Shown here in pieces: positions 9,183-19,469 of a stretch of 64,000 nt of DNA. The notes under the pieces were generated by a model that was given only the letters and a program-made list of their open reading frames with translations, was not told where the DNA came from and did not search any database. The number at the start of each line of letters is the position of its first letter. Within the stretch, counting starts at the first letter, position 1. The translations under genes were made by a program, and so were the position numbers. The stretch is from Rhododendron vialii (Eukaryota > Streptophyta > Magnoliopsida > Ericales > Ericaceae). The DNA is taken from assembly GCF_030253575.1 (NCBI RefSeq), contig NC_080563.1, forward strand, positions 13,783,001 to 13,847,000. The letters are read 5' to 3'.

Positions 9183-11902
9183 TTCGGGCCATATTACTAG
9201 GCTCAATCAAGTTTTTGGCCAGAAAAGGGTGAGTTATTTAACAACTTATTACAAACGGTAATACTTAGTACTATGGCTAGAAACAACGAAATCTCTCACA
9301 AATTCACACCGACCATGCTACTTGATTTGTGGGTCCGCACCACCATTACTTGTTGAAAGAATAAAGAATAAAGAAAGGAAAAAACTGAACCCTGTTTGGT
9401 TTGGATTTTGAAAGAGATTTTAAAGTGCGCTGGAGTTTTAAGTACTTCAAAGTTCAAACGAACAAGTCCGAGATAGTTGCTAGGTCATGGGTGGAACAGC
9501 GAGCGATAGTTGTGCACTAAAGTGAGGGAGATTGTAATACATCCAATCTCACATTAGTGAGTTAGGAAAACAAAAATGTGAGGGGTATACAAGAGACCAC
9601 TTATGACTGTCAAATAATTTGATTTCCAAGTATTTTGAGCCTTGTTATTTGGTTCAAAAAAAATTATTGAACTTGTAAAAGAGGAGGTCGCTACATTCTA
9701 TAGCCGAAAACACCACCACCTTGAGACTAGTAGTCGAGGAATCCTATCAAAGTGCGCAAACCGCCTGTCTACATTTTGACATCAACATGAAGTACAAAAG
9801 GCACAATAATATTTTCATTTCTTAATGCAACTTTCTTGCCATCATTTATGTCTTAACCCTTGATATATTGATGAGAACTTGTCATTTTTTCCTCGGCAAA
9901 AGTCAACATTGTTAATTTTAGTTTGTGAGTTTTGAATCACTGTCAAATGTGTGGGAGTACGCTGTGCCTGTCACTTGGTACCACTCTAGTAGCAGATTTG
10001 TGAGAACTCTGTTGCCTTAAGAATCTTCTATCTAAAACCTGATTTTCTTAGGCTGGGTTTGGACACAGTATCTGCAATTTACCAAGAACACTAAACTGGT
10101 AGGAGTGTGGCTATATTTATTTATTTTTCTTGTTACTTCCTTATCTCTTTGCTAATCTCCACAGAAATTCTTGATTCAAATCAAACTGAATATAACACCA
10201 GGCCCATGTGTTTATTAGAGGATTTTATTTGGGGGCCTGGCCATTAGGGTGTGTTTGGGCTTAGTCTCAACGGGTTTTTCCTTTTCGTCCAACCTTTAGT
10301 TTTTTTTTTTTATCCATGTCCAACCTTTAGTTGGATTCTACTCCCTTTCCCCCACATCATTTGTCAAGGTTTCTCAGTAAAACGTTTTTTTGCCAATCAA
10401 GAAAATAAAATAAAATAAAAAACAAATCATGCGGATACTCCATTAGGCTGCGGCCCGTTATACCAAACCATTTGGGCCAAATATCCAAATTGGTTGTTTG
10501 TGGATATTTTGGTTGTAGCCCGTTACAGCCGATTTGTGGGCATTCGGTTGTGGCCCATTGTACCCAAACAAGCTCGTGGACTAAGTCCAAAACCAAACAT
10601 GTGGGCCCACTAAGCCCAACACAAGCAGGAGAAGATTAATCTCTCAGAAATAAAGACCCATGTCATTGGCAGCCCGCATGTCCGAACATTGAATTGATCA
10701 ACAACTATCGGTTTTCCTTGCTTTGAGGAATTTAGGATTGAACTTAACTATTGTGTAGATCATAATCTAGGCGATTTTTTGTGGATGCTGTATGGCTTGT
10801 TTGATCGAATTGAATGGGTGTGCTTTAATTTTTTTTTTTTAGTCGATAGGTATACAATCGACTTACACTATATGTATAGTTACATTTCAATCATTCCATA
10901 AATCATGCCTCAAATTAATAATAGGATCCTTTTAAATGTTTTCATGTTTAAAATACTATCCCACAAAATAAGGATTTGTTACCCTTAAAGAATTTTTTCA
11001 AAACATTCGAAAATAATTTGACTAAGAATTGTGCCGACCAATAAATTGAAACCACTTGTCGCGCCGATGGTTCTGCTTACGAAAAGCCATTCTGCAATCC
11101 TATATAGTATAGATAGATTTTTGGAGCCTACTCGAAGAGAATTATCTAACGAGATCCATTTTGAATAAATTTTATACTGAAAAAAAAATGATTCAAGAGA
11201 GTGTAGATTCTGCATGGGTGTGTGAATTGTGTGTTGTAATAGGGGTTAGGGGACGGGTGTGAATTCTAAATTTTGTTACTTTAAGGTTGCGCATTTAGGG
11301 AGTTTGAATTCTATATTTTTGGTTTGTTATTTCTTTACTTTTGGCCATGGGAATCTTGTATTTCTGGGGGTGTCAATTATGCGTTTTTTTGTGTGGCAAG
11401 TTGTAGAATGTTAGCCTATTAGTACGTCCCATTTATTCTAAACATAGAATCCCAAAGCACCTTAAATAATTTAATCATGTTTTCACGCTTGGCGTTCACT
11501 CTGATAATGCGCATTGACTAGCATAAAGAATTTCTCACTTCCACATTCTTCCCCACCCTTTCCATATATGATATATTATACACAAGCGGAGGCGGAGCCA
11601 ACATGTGACGGGGGTCACGTGGCCCCTGGAATTTTATCACCAACATCTTTTCGTTTTTCTTTTTGGATACACCACTCACAAAAATTGTTAAAACATAATC
11701 TAAACACAGCAAATTAGTAGATCTTCAAACAATACAACCCCCCTAATATATAGCGTCAGTAATTCAAGTCAACTACTAAAATTGCCAAGTCAACTCTTTT
11801 TCGCGCATTTGGCTGGTTGATTACGTAGTTGCTTTGCTGTTCAAGATTTTTGATAATAAGGGAACACCCACAAAATAAAACAAATTAGCAAACTTCAGCA
11901 TA
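9183..11902. other. Spacer of receptor-kinase unit 1
   Basis: No gene is seen. Parts are diverged copies of unit 2 spacer: for example GTGGCCCATTGTACCCAAAC near 10551 resembles GTGGCCCGTTATATCCAAAG near 20414. The stretch 11495-11600 (TTGACTAGCATAAAGAATTT) matches the spacers at about 34365 and 36632. The order of shared blocks supports tandem duplication of the whole unit. Confidence 0.5.
9590..10620 (+). repeat. Segmental duplicate A, copy 1
   Basis: Diverged copy of 19470-20470. Shared strings include AAGTATTTTGAGC, CAAGAACACT, ATTCTTGATTCAAATCAAAC and GACTAAGTCCAAAAC. Copy 2 contains a foldback MITE (19730-20097) that is missing here, so this copy gives the empty site. Confidence 0.65.
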
Positions 11903-12293
11903 CACTACAACACGAAAGGAATGTAGCGAGGATTTAGTTTCCTCGCAAAAACACCTGATTTCCTTGCAAAATGTATTAGCGAGGAAATTTTTTCTTGCCA
12001 ATTTTCCTCACCTAAACATTGTCGCAAAAAGTATTAGCGAGGAAAAAATAGATTTCCTCGCCTATTCGAACCCAATTGCGAGGAATTTTTTCCCTCGCTA
12101 AATCTTTTCCTCACAAATATTATTTGTCGTCCATTCTGCCATTTTGTCGCAAAAGGGCTTGCAAGAGGATTTTTTCCTCACTAAACAAATTAAAATCTAA
12201 AAAGAAAGCCGGATCTCCACATATTGTGCAGTTCCCAACACTCGAACCTCCGACCTCTTAGTTGAGACACGCAACACCTATCAACTGCATTAT

Positions 12294-12819
12294 TAGGGTT
12301 GGCAATGGGGCGGGTAGGAGGTGGATACCACTATCCCCATCCCCGATCCCCAAATCCAAATCCATCCCCATCCCCGTTCCCTCCCCGATCCCCACCGGGG
12401 AATTTTTTTTATCCTCCATCCCCTCCCCAAACGGAGAACGGGGATCCCCGTGGGGAATCGGGGATCCAACTGGAACCACAGGAAAAACCGGTATTCTTAA
12501 TCCGGTACCCCTCCTGCAGCAAGACGCCAAGAACAAACAACACACGCAAGGCTCTTTAAAGCTTCGTTTCTTAGTCTCTCAACACGACGCTATTTCATGA
12601 GTTTCCTACGTGAACAATATTTATCAGACGTGAACAATATTTATCTGACTAGAACTATCGATTTGAGCTCTTTTTTCTACTAATCTTCTATCCGTGGTAC
12701 GTGAATTCAATTACTTCCATGTTAATTGACAGTGAGATTTAGTTTATTTCTTTCTTCCTCACTTATGTATAGATAGTACTCCTATATAACTTTCATTTAT
12801 GTATATAACTCATTTATTT

Positions 12820-12859
<40 letters not shown>

Positions 12860-13030
12860 TGGGGCGGGGCGGGGCGGGGCGGGGCGGGGATCGACTCGTA
12901 CCCATCCCCTACCCGTTCCCCATTTTTTAAAAATAATTATCCCCATCCCCTACCTGATCTCCAAAAAATCCCCGAATCCCCAATCCATTTGGGGCGGGGC
13001 GGGGTGAGGCGGCCGGGATTGCCATCCCTA
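12294..13030. mobile_element. hAT-type non-autonomous element nested in the CACTA element
   Basis: The ends are TAGGGTTGGCAATGGGGCGG and the complement TAGGGATGGCAATCCCGG. They are flanked by a perfect eight-base target duplication TGCATTAT (12286-12293 and 13031-13038), the hAT signature. Its body is built on CCCCATCCCC, CGGGGATC and GGGGCGGGGC runs and contains an (AC)n array at about 12827-12857. Open frames here are low-complexity proline or glycine strings, not genes. Confidence 0.85.
12827..12889 (+). repeat. (AC)n microsatellite followed by (GGGGC)n
   Basis: About 30 bases of AC repeat run into five copies of GGGGC. The G-rich strand could form G-quadruplexes. Both lie inside the hAT-type element. 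Confidence 0.9.
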
Positions 13031-13211
13031 TGCATTATGTTACACTTCTGGCCCTCTGGGTAGAAAGGTGAACTTTTTCTTATATATTACGTTCTAGAAT
13101 CTCTTTCACCTCTCCAAATTAGTTTCTTCAACATTAATTATGTCTTTTCGACTTTTTGTACTCTTGTAGCATTTGAACTTTATTTGAACAAGTTTAACTT
13201 TTTGCTAGCAC

Positions 13212-13345
13212 AACATTTTTTTTTTTTTGATCTGCACAATTTTATTAATTACCAAATTCAAAAATTACAGAGATTATGGGCACAAGAAAATTAAAATTAC
13301 TTAATCTCCATAGGCACCCGAGACTTAAACACAATAATTTTCTGG
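13212..13345 (-). mobile_element. LINE 3' tail fragment
   Basis: On the minus strand the sequence ends TTTATTAAT-like, then GTGCAGATCAAAAAAAAAAA. This is close to the GCCGATCAAAAA plus poly(A) ends of plant L1-type LINEs also seen at 16510 and 22000. Only the 3' end is present. The inner limit is a guess. Confidence 0.4.
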
Positions 13346-13787
13346 TTGAAATATTTTATATTGGTATCTGATAGTAACTTTTAAAGGACTAATAATATGT
13401 GTTATTATTCTAATTTTTTTGATGGAATTATCCTTAGCTATTATGGAATGAGATTTTTGTTATCATAAGCTCGAGATATATTTTAATACTAGATTCTGAG
13501 CGACAAGAGACATCACTGTCGTTTTTTAATTTTAAGAATGCATTTGACCTTCTTCTTTTTGCCAAATACAAAGGGTATTATAGATTCATAGTTATTTTTT
13601 AAAGCTCTTTTCATCATTGCTATAATAATATGAACAAAATTTGTAAATATTCAGATAAGATTATCCTAAAACTAGTAAAGACAATACTTTTTAAATTTTT
13701 CCATCTTTAACAAATTTTTTAAAATTTTAAATTACCCAATATCTATCATACACACATAATATGTATGTGTGTGTGTGTGTGTATATA

Positions 13788-14020
13788 GTCCGGATCTGGT
13801 CAGGACGTCCTAACCAGAGCTTAGGTCCGGACTTCTCCCATAGCCGTCAGATTGTGTTTTCGATGGTCCGGATGCACGGATAGTTTGTTCACGCAAACAA
13901 ATTATTTGTTTGCGTGAACAAACTATCCGTGCATCCGGATCATTGAAAACACAATCCAACGGCTAAGATCGTGGTCCAGACCTACGCTCCGGTCAGGACG
14001 TCCTGACCAAATCCGGATTT
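13788..14020. repeat. Near-perfect foldback element, ~233 bp
   Basis: Two arms of about 110 bp meet at TTATTTGTTTGCGTGAACAA. Outer ends are AGTCCGGATCTGGTCAGGAC and the complement of GTCCTGACCAAATCCGGATT. TA-rich microsatellite flanks (GTGTGTATATA and TATATATATA) hide any target duplication. A transcript would fold into one long hairpin. It lies inside the CACTA element. Confidence 0.8.
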
Positions 14021-14866
14021 TATATATATATATAGGAATGCCAATAAAATCACCTAAGTTGGTTTAAATAAAAATCAATAACGGTTCACACAAAAAATTC
14101 TTTACAGCATGAATGCACAATTGATATGAAATAGTGTATTTTTTTTTTTGTGAAATAGTGTATTTTATGTAGATGTTTTGAAAATAGATTTGTGATGATC
14201 TAATTAACTTCGAGCTAGTTTCAATACTACATCACTTCAAGATGTTTTTAACTTTATTATCTTTTATTGAGATTTTCATTACTATGAAATAAATCCTCGA
14301 CACCTACACTTCAAGATATCTTTCATTGCTAATTAGAATAAGAAAAGTGACAAATATAAGATTTTTTCACCAATTCAATGCAATTGACGAGGAAACTATT
14401 TTTTCCCGTTTATCACTTTTTTATTTTAATAAATTTGATAATGGTATTAAACTATGTAGTTGATTATGTCTTACCATTGAAATATTACAAATACATATGA
14501 TATGTCTTACCATTGTAATATTACAAATACATATGAACATAGTTAATAATGAATATAAATAATAAGTCGTAAAAAAGGCGAGGAAATCAGATTTCCTCAC
14601 CAAATGTAAGCTTTTGGCGAGGAAATCTGTTTTCCTCGCTAGAAACGGTCTTTTGGTGAGAAAATCTGTTTTCTCGCTAGAAAAGGCGACGAAATTAAAT
14701 TTCTTCACATTAATATACTATCAGCGACAAAAACCATTTTCCTCGTCATATTTCCTCGCTATAACCCTTTCGTGTTGTAGTGATAACCTTTATCGTAGTA
14801 TTCTAATAATAAGCGCTTTCAATAACGCAATCACCATCGACTATTGACTCTTCAAACTGTCATTAC

Positions 14867-15637
14867 CTATGAAGCACAGATACGGATACGGGATACAGAT
14901 ACCACATGATATGGATACGGCGATACGTCAAAACCTAAAAAAATAGGATACGGATACTTCGGGGATACAGCTGTATAAATTATACATTTTTATAATTATT
15001 AGTCTCCTAGGCATAAAAGTGAAGTCATAAGAAATAAAAGAGTAGTTGAATTACTAATACCAAGCATGAAGTACATGTCAATCTCAAAAGAGTAGGAACA
15101 TATCATCCAAAAGATTAAAATTTTGTAAAAAAGAAAAAAAAATACAGGTTAGTAGGCAATAGACTAATCGGTATGCATATAATATACTTCATATATATAC
15201 AAATATATCTATGTACCAGTGTATGTATTAGATATAATTTATTATATAATGTAAACAATAGAAACCCACACCAATAAAATAGAGAGAACCTTGTGAAGCG
15301 ATCTAGGGTAGGAAAATATCGACCGGTTCATAGAATGATCTATCGATGTGCATAATTTCCTAAGTTTTATATAAGTGATGCTATTATTACAATTTTTCCC
15401 TTTTAATTTGTACTTGATTCTTTAAAAAATTTCATTTTAACCCCGACCGTATCCTAAACGTATCCTGCCGTATCCCCACGTATCCCTCGCGTATCCGAAA
15501 TAAAAAATATTTAATTTAAATGCAGGATACTTATTTGCCGTATCCAATACGTATCGGGACGTATCGGGCGCGTATCCGTATCCCTCGCGTATCCGATACT
15601 CGTACGTGACTTGTTTCGGAGTATCTGTGCTTCATAG
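14867..15637. mobile_element. hAT-type element in the promoter of receptor-kinase unit 1
   Basis: The ends are CTATGAAGCACAGATACGG and the complement CTATGAAGCACAGATACTCC. The target duplications GTCATTAC (14859-14866) and TTCATTAC (15638-15645) agree at seven of eight bases. Arms are rich in GATACGGATAC and its complement CGTATCC; the middle is AT-rich and non-coding. Units 2 and 3 lack the insertion at this point, and the TATA box of unit 3 lies at the matching position, so this element separated the unit 1 gene from its promoter. Confidence 0.85.
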
Positions 15638-16070
15638 TTCATTACCACCTGATTACGTAGTACAAGGTTTTGTGAATTGACTAATTCAGTACCCAATCTC
15701 ATTTTGTAGTATTAAACCTTCTTTGAAGTTAAAGAGTAACATCTTCAATGGCTTCTTCAGCTATTCCACCTCCGATCATCTTCCTCTCCCTTTTGCCCTT
15801 TCTGCCCTTATTTGCTGCTTCTAATGTGCCTTTGGGCTCATCGCCTTCTGCCACTAACGGTAACTCTTCTCTAGCAGACAAAGGAGCAAGCAACCCCGCG
15901 GAAGACTCGTACGATTTGATTGAGGTTCCAAACATTAACTTCCTGTTCGGAGATGATGAAAGTTTGGGTCCATTAAATCTAACACACTGTATACGAGCTT
16001 GTTCGCAGGATTCCGATTGTGTTGTTGCTATATTCAATGGCATATCATGTTGGAAGAAGATATTGCCTAT

Positions 16071-16521
16071 CTGGGAGGATGATGTTGACTGGGAGGAAGA
16101 TGACGATTACGAGGAAGAGGATGATTTCGAGGAAGGTGCCGCTCTTTTTATAGATTTTGATGATGTTGACTTGGAGGAAGATGACGATAACGAGGAAGAG
16201 GATGATTTCGAGGAAGGTGCCGCTCTTTTTATAGATTTTTAAATCCGAGGTTTGGCGTTTCCGGTCGTTCTTTTGAGTTTCGATTGTGGTTGTAGGTTTT
16301 TGGTATTTATTCTCTAGATTTCTAGGTTGCTTTGCTTGTAGTTTTGTTTAGATTGTTTTAGTGGGTGTTACGGTTTTGGTTGTAGTGTTTTTGGTTGGCT
16401 TCTTGTCTTTCGTTGGGTTTGGTTCTCCATGGCGTTATGCTGGTGTGCTCGTAATTCGTTGAATCTATGTAATCATTTTCAAAGATTTATAAAATCTTTT
16501 TTTGCCGATCAAAAAGAAGAA
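16071..16521 (+). mobile_element. 5'-truncated LINE tail in the kinase pseudogene
   Basis: The insertion is flanked by 18-base near-identical target duplications (16053-16070 and 16522-16539, GAAGAAGAKATTGCCTRT). It ends GCCGATCAAAAA plus an A/G-rich tail, as plant L1-type LINEs do. Intact units 2 and 3 give the empty site. The 5' part holds a direct repeat of 81 bp that encodes an acidic 27-residue block twice (EEDDDYEEEDDFEEGAALF and a close copy) and then a stop. The rest is T-rich untranslated sequence. Confidence 0.75.
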
Positions 16522-16620
16522 GAAGAAGAGATTGCCTGTGTAAAATGGGAGACTACAAAATGCAACAGCAGTGAGAGGAAACAAAGTGTTGTTAATGCTA
16601 CGTCTTTGGGTGGTTCTTTT

Positions 16621-16761
16621 GATCACTAGAGTTATGTGTGGCATTTCTTGATTTTCTTTGACACCTTGAAAAACCACTAGAGGAATCACGCCTAGCATTA
16701 GAATGCTAAAGAGCTCTGAGATTCCAAAAACAAGTGACAATCAGAAAACTCGCTTGTGATC
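16621..16761 (-). other. Micro-inversion of the transmembrane segment
   Basis: Read on the minus strand, this 141 bp stretch matches the transmembrane coding sequence of units 2 and 3 (SELFSILMLGVIPLVVF against SGLFNILSLGVISLLIF). It lies exactly where that segment should be on the plus strand. The inverted block is bounded by GATCAC on the left and GTGATC on the right, an inverted repeat at the breakpoints. Confidence 0.85.
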
Positions 16762-17407
16762 TTCAAAACAAATTTGCATGTTTTTACTTTTGAAGGGCTC
16801 CAAAATGTGACAAAAGGGTTCAAGGAAGAACTGGGAAGGCATTCATTCGGCATTGTTTACAAAGGCTCAGTGAAATATGGTTCTAACACTCAAGTTGCAG
16901 TCAAGAAGTTGGACAAGTTGTCACAAGGATGAGATAGGGAATTCAAAGCCGAACTGAATGAGATTGGGAGAACCCATCACAAGAATCTGGTCCAATTGCT
17001 GGGCTGTTGTTATGAGGGGACACACAGGCTTCTAGTGTATAAGTTCATGAGCAATGGCAGTTTGGCGGATTTCCTCTTTGGCATCCCAAGACCTGATTGG
17101 TATCATAGGGTCCAACTAGCTCTAGGGATTGCCAGAGGACTGGTATACTTACATGAAGATTGCAGTACCCCAATAATCCATTGTGACATAAAGCCTCAAA
17201 ACATACTCATCGACGAATTGTTCAGACCACAAATTTTTGACTTTGGATTGGCAAATCCCTCGTGCTCAATCAAACTTGAACTCATAGAGGGATAAGAGGG
17301 ACTCGAGGATATGTGGCTCCAGAGTGGTTCAGAAATGTACTTGTGACAACTTAAGTGGATGTACGTAGCTTCGGTGCATGTTGCTCAAGATAATTTGTTG
17401 CAAAAAG

Positions 17408-17940
17408 CACTACAACAAAGTTCGTCTATGGCAACGAATTTTTTTCGTCGCCAATTAGATCGTTTTTGTTGCCATAAACATTGCCGACGAAAAAAATCCG
17501 TAGTCTTATCCTCGTCGCGGTAGACTCCTAGCGACGGGGAAAAAAAAAATCACTAAAAGCAAAAACCAAAAAATTACTTTTACTTTGTTTTTTCCACCAA
17601 TCAAACTCACAACCTCTAGAACTAATATCAGAGCCTCCCGTGCCACTTAAGACTTCATTACTAATACTCCTAGATTTAGTTTATATTACCTTTTTATGAC
17701 CAATTTTTAATTAAATTATTCTGTTTATATTTTATGTAATATCTAATTATATATGTATTTTTACGGTTAAATAATATGAATTTTTATAAATTAAGAAAAT
17801 AATTAGTCAAAAAAATTGGTCTATGGCGACGGATTTTGAAATTTTGTCGCTAAAAGCTACCCCTATGGCAACAAATTCTAGATTCCTCGCTAAATGCTAC
17901 CCTTTGGCGACGAAATCCAAAAATTTGTCGCCGAAGGGTT
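17408..17940 (+). mobile_element. CACTA-type fragment in the kinase pseudogene
   Basis: It begins CACTACAACAAAGTTCGTC and carries subterminal repeats built on TGGCGACGAA and TTCGTCGCC, including the last recognisable one near 17935. A matching TAGTG end is absent, so the right end appears lost. The flanking kinase sequence (ATTTGTTGCAAAAAG / GAAGATGAAGAAAGAGC) is nearly contiguous in units 2 and 3. Confidence 0.7.
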
Positions 17941-18030
17941 ATGAAGATGAAGAAAGAGCAATACTAACAGTCATGAGACATTAAGAAGGTGGGTTATGAT
18001 AGCGCGCAATATGAATGACATTGAGAAAGA

Positions 18031-18618
18031 AAATGAATATGATTAGGAACATAAAGATCAAGATCAAGTGTTAACACTAAATATGAGCAGCTCAATACCT
18101 GCTGAGTGAGTAGTTTCCTCCATGAAGGCCCAAAATGAAGATACAAAAGCAGTGACCTAATCTAGCACGAACAATACAAGACAAAAGAGGGGAGAAAACA
18201 TCAACGGAAGCACAAATGGAGTCAAATTTGCATTTTGGGACTGTTCTTATAGCTTTAAGATAAGATACACTATTGCGTTAACACTATCCCAAGTCACAAA
18301 AGAGGTGATGACAAAGGAACATTGTAAAAAACTATGGTCTATTTTCATTTCCAGGAAGTTAGTATAAAGCCAAGGGAGATGGTTTTAATACACCTTAATA
18401 TATTTTTTTAATATAAGAATTGAGGTTTTTTCTATCGGCTCATAACAAGAAGACAAATATGATTTCTAATTGTATGTGAGATATGCCTGTGAACTACCAC
18501 CCTTAATCGAGTTTATGTTCTTCTTTATAACAGTAAGTGAATCATACGTTATAACAGTAAGTGAATCATACGTTTAGTTAAGGAGCAGCATGAACTAAGA
18601 AAACAAGAATCATATATG
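18031..18618. other. Spacer after the kinase pseudogene
   Basis: No gene is seen. A 20-base direct repeat (ATAACAGTAAGTGAATCATA) lies at about 18526-18566. The stretch near 18150-18360 could be old decayed coding sequence, but I do not recognise it. Confidence 0.35.
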
Positions 18619-18624
18619 TATAAC

Positions 18625-18868
18625 TGGTGAAATTTTTGGGTGCCGAGCGGGCACCACGTGGTTGCTCGAGCAGTGTATCTGGGCTGTCCATTTAGGTTTT
18701 AGACGGCTCGGATTTGGAAAGAGAAAGAGGAGAGAGAGTGGTGGAATGAGAGGAAAAAGAGGGTTTCAATCTGGCCGTCTAACACACTTTTGAATGGCCC
18801 GGATGGGCTGCTCGGACATCACGTGGGCACCGCCACGTGGTACCCACCCGGCACCCAAAAATTTATCA
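18625..18868. mobile_element. TIR element with G-box motifs, 244 bp
   Basis: The ends are TGGTGAAATTTTTGGGTGCC and the complement TGATAAATTTTTGGGTGCC, flanked by a perfect six-base duplication TATAAC (18619-18624 and 18869-18874). CACGTGG or CCACGTGG occurs near both ends (about 18655 and 18834) and again near 18821. It is non-coding. The six-base target duplication does not point clearly to one superfamily. Confidence 0.8.
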
Positions 18869-18879
18869 TATAACAGGGG

Positions 18880-19469
18880 TTCCTAGAGTATTTCCCACCC
18901 TCATCATACAACAGAATTCCTTCTTATCTTCAGCAGTGCAGTTAAATGAAAGCTAGAACTTGACATGTATGCATGCATGAGCTTTTGAACATCTTTCCCA
19001 ACTAACAAATGCAAAATTTGCAGCTCCAAATTCACAGCTCCAGCATTTGAAGAGATGGTTCCAGCTTTAAAGTTAGTTTCATGAAGTTTCTGCAACTAAA
19101 CATCAAAACCAGCTGTAGGAGGAGCTACTTCAGCTTCTAATCCTTGGAATTCCAGCAATCGAGGATCGATTCCAATATTTAGAATGACTTTCAGCAATTT
19201 GAGGCGGCACTGATTACTCCAAGTTTTGACCATACATTTTAGATCAATAACTTCAGTTGCACAACCAGTTTAAATACAATAACTTAAGTACCTGGAAGGT
19301 GCGATACGGGAGATAGATTGGCAAGGGCAAAAATGTAAAATCAGCAAGGACGAAAAATCCAACCAATCATCCATTTGAGAGGATGAGATTTGATACTTTC
19401 AAATTTGGAGTATCAAAAAATTATGGAAGATCTCTTCCATTTTACCATTCACCTTTTCAAATCCCACTT
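18880..19469. other. Spacer before unit 2
   Basis: No gene is supported. A stretch near 19375-19440 (GAGAGGATGAGATTT, TTTGGAGTATC) has a diverged inverted relative near 36440-36520. Confidence 0.4.

Larger units (their letters stand above)
11903..14782 (+). mobile_element. Non-autonomous CACTA element, 2.9 kb
   Basis: It begins CACTACAACACGAAAGG and ends with the exact complement CCTTTCGTGTTGTAGTG, flanked by the three-base target duplication ATA (11900-11902 and 14783-14785). Both features are diagnostic of CACTA (En/Spm) elements. Subterminal repeats built on GCGAGGAAA or TTTCCTCGC occupy the first ~280 and last ~200 bases. No transposase is present. Inside are an hAT-type element (12294-13030), a LINE tail and a foldback (13788-14020). 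Comparison with unit 2 around 23395 supports an insertion here, since sequence on both sides (AACTTCAGCATA / GTATTCTAATAA) is contiguous in unit 2. Confidence 0.9.
15748..18030 (+). pseudogene. G-type lectin S-receptor-like kinase, broken (unit 1)
   Basis: Remnant of a kinase like those at 23571 and 36976. It keeps the signal peptide (MASSAIPPPIIFLSLLPFLP), then jumps by a deletion of roughly 1 kb straight to the PAN-like segment (SYDLIEVPNINFLFGDD...CIRACSQDSDCVVAIFNG). The mannose-binding lectin, S-locus and EGF-like parts are lost. A LINE tail with an 18-base target duplication follows (16071-16521). The transmembrane coding stretch lies inverted at 16621-16761. The kinase part keeps FGIVYKG, VAVKK and HCDIKPQN but has a TGA after LSQG near 16931 and a frame change after FGLA near 17255. 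A CACTA fragment interrupts it at 17408-~17940, and only scraps of the C-terminus follow (EDEERAIL, then RRWVM-like). The kinase part is closest to unit 2. Confidence 0.93.

Noticed and set aside
12258-12600. Proline- and glycine-rich open frames in three overlapping registers
   Set aside because: They arise from the CCCCATCCCC repeats of an hAT-type element, on both strands alike.
18560-18880. Functional G-box promoter for a nearby gene
   Set aside because: The CACGTG motifs lie in the ends of a TIR element and no gene starts close by.
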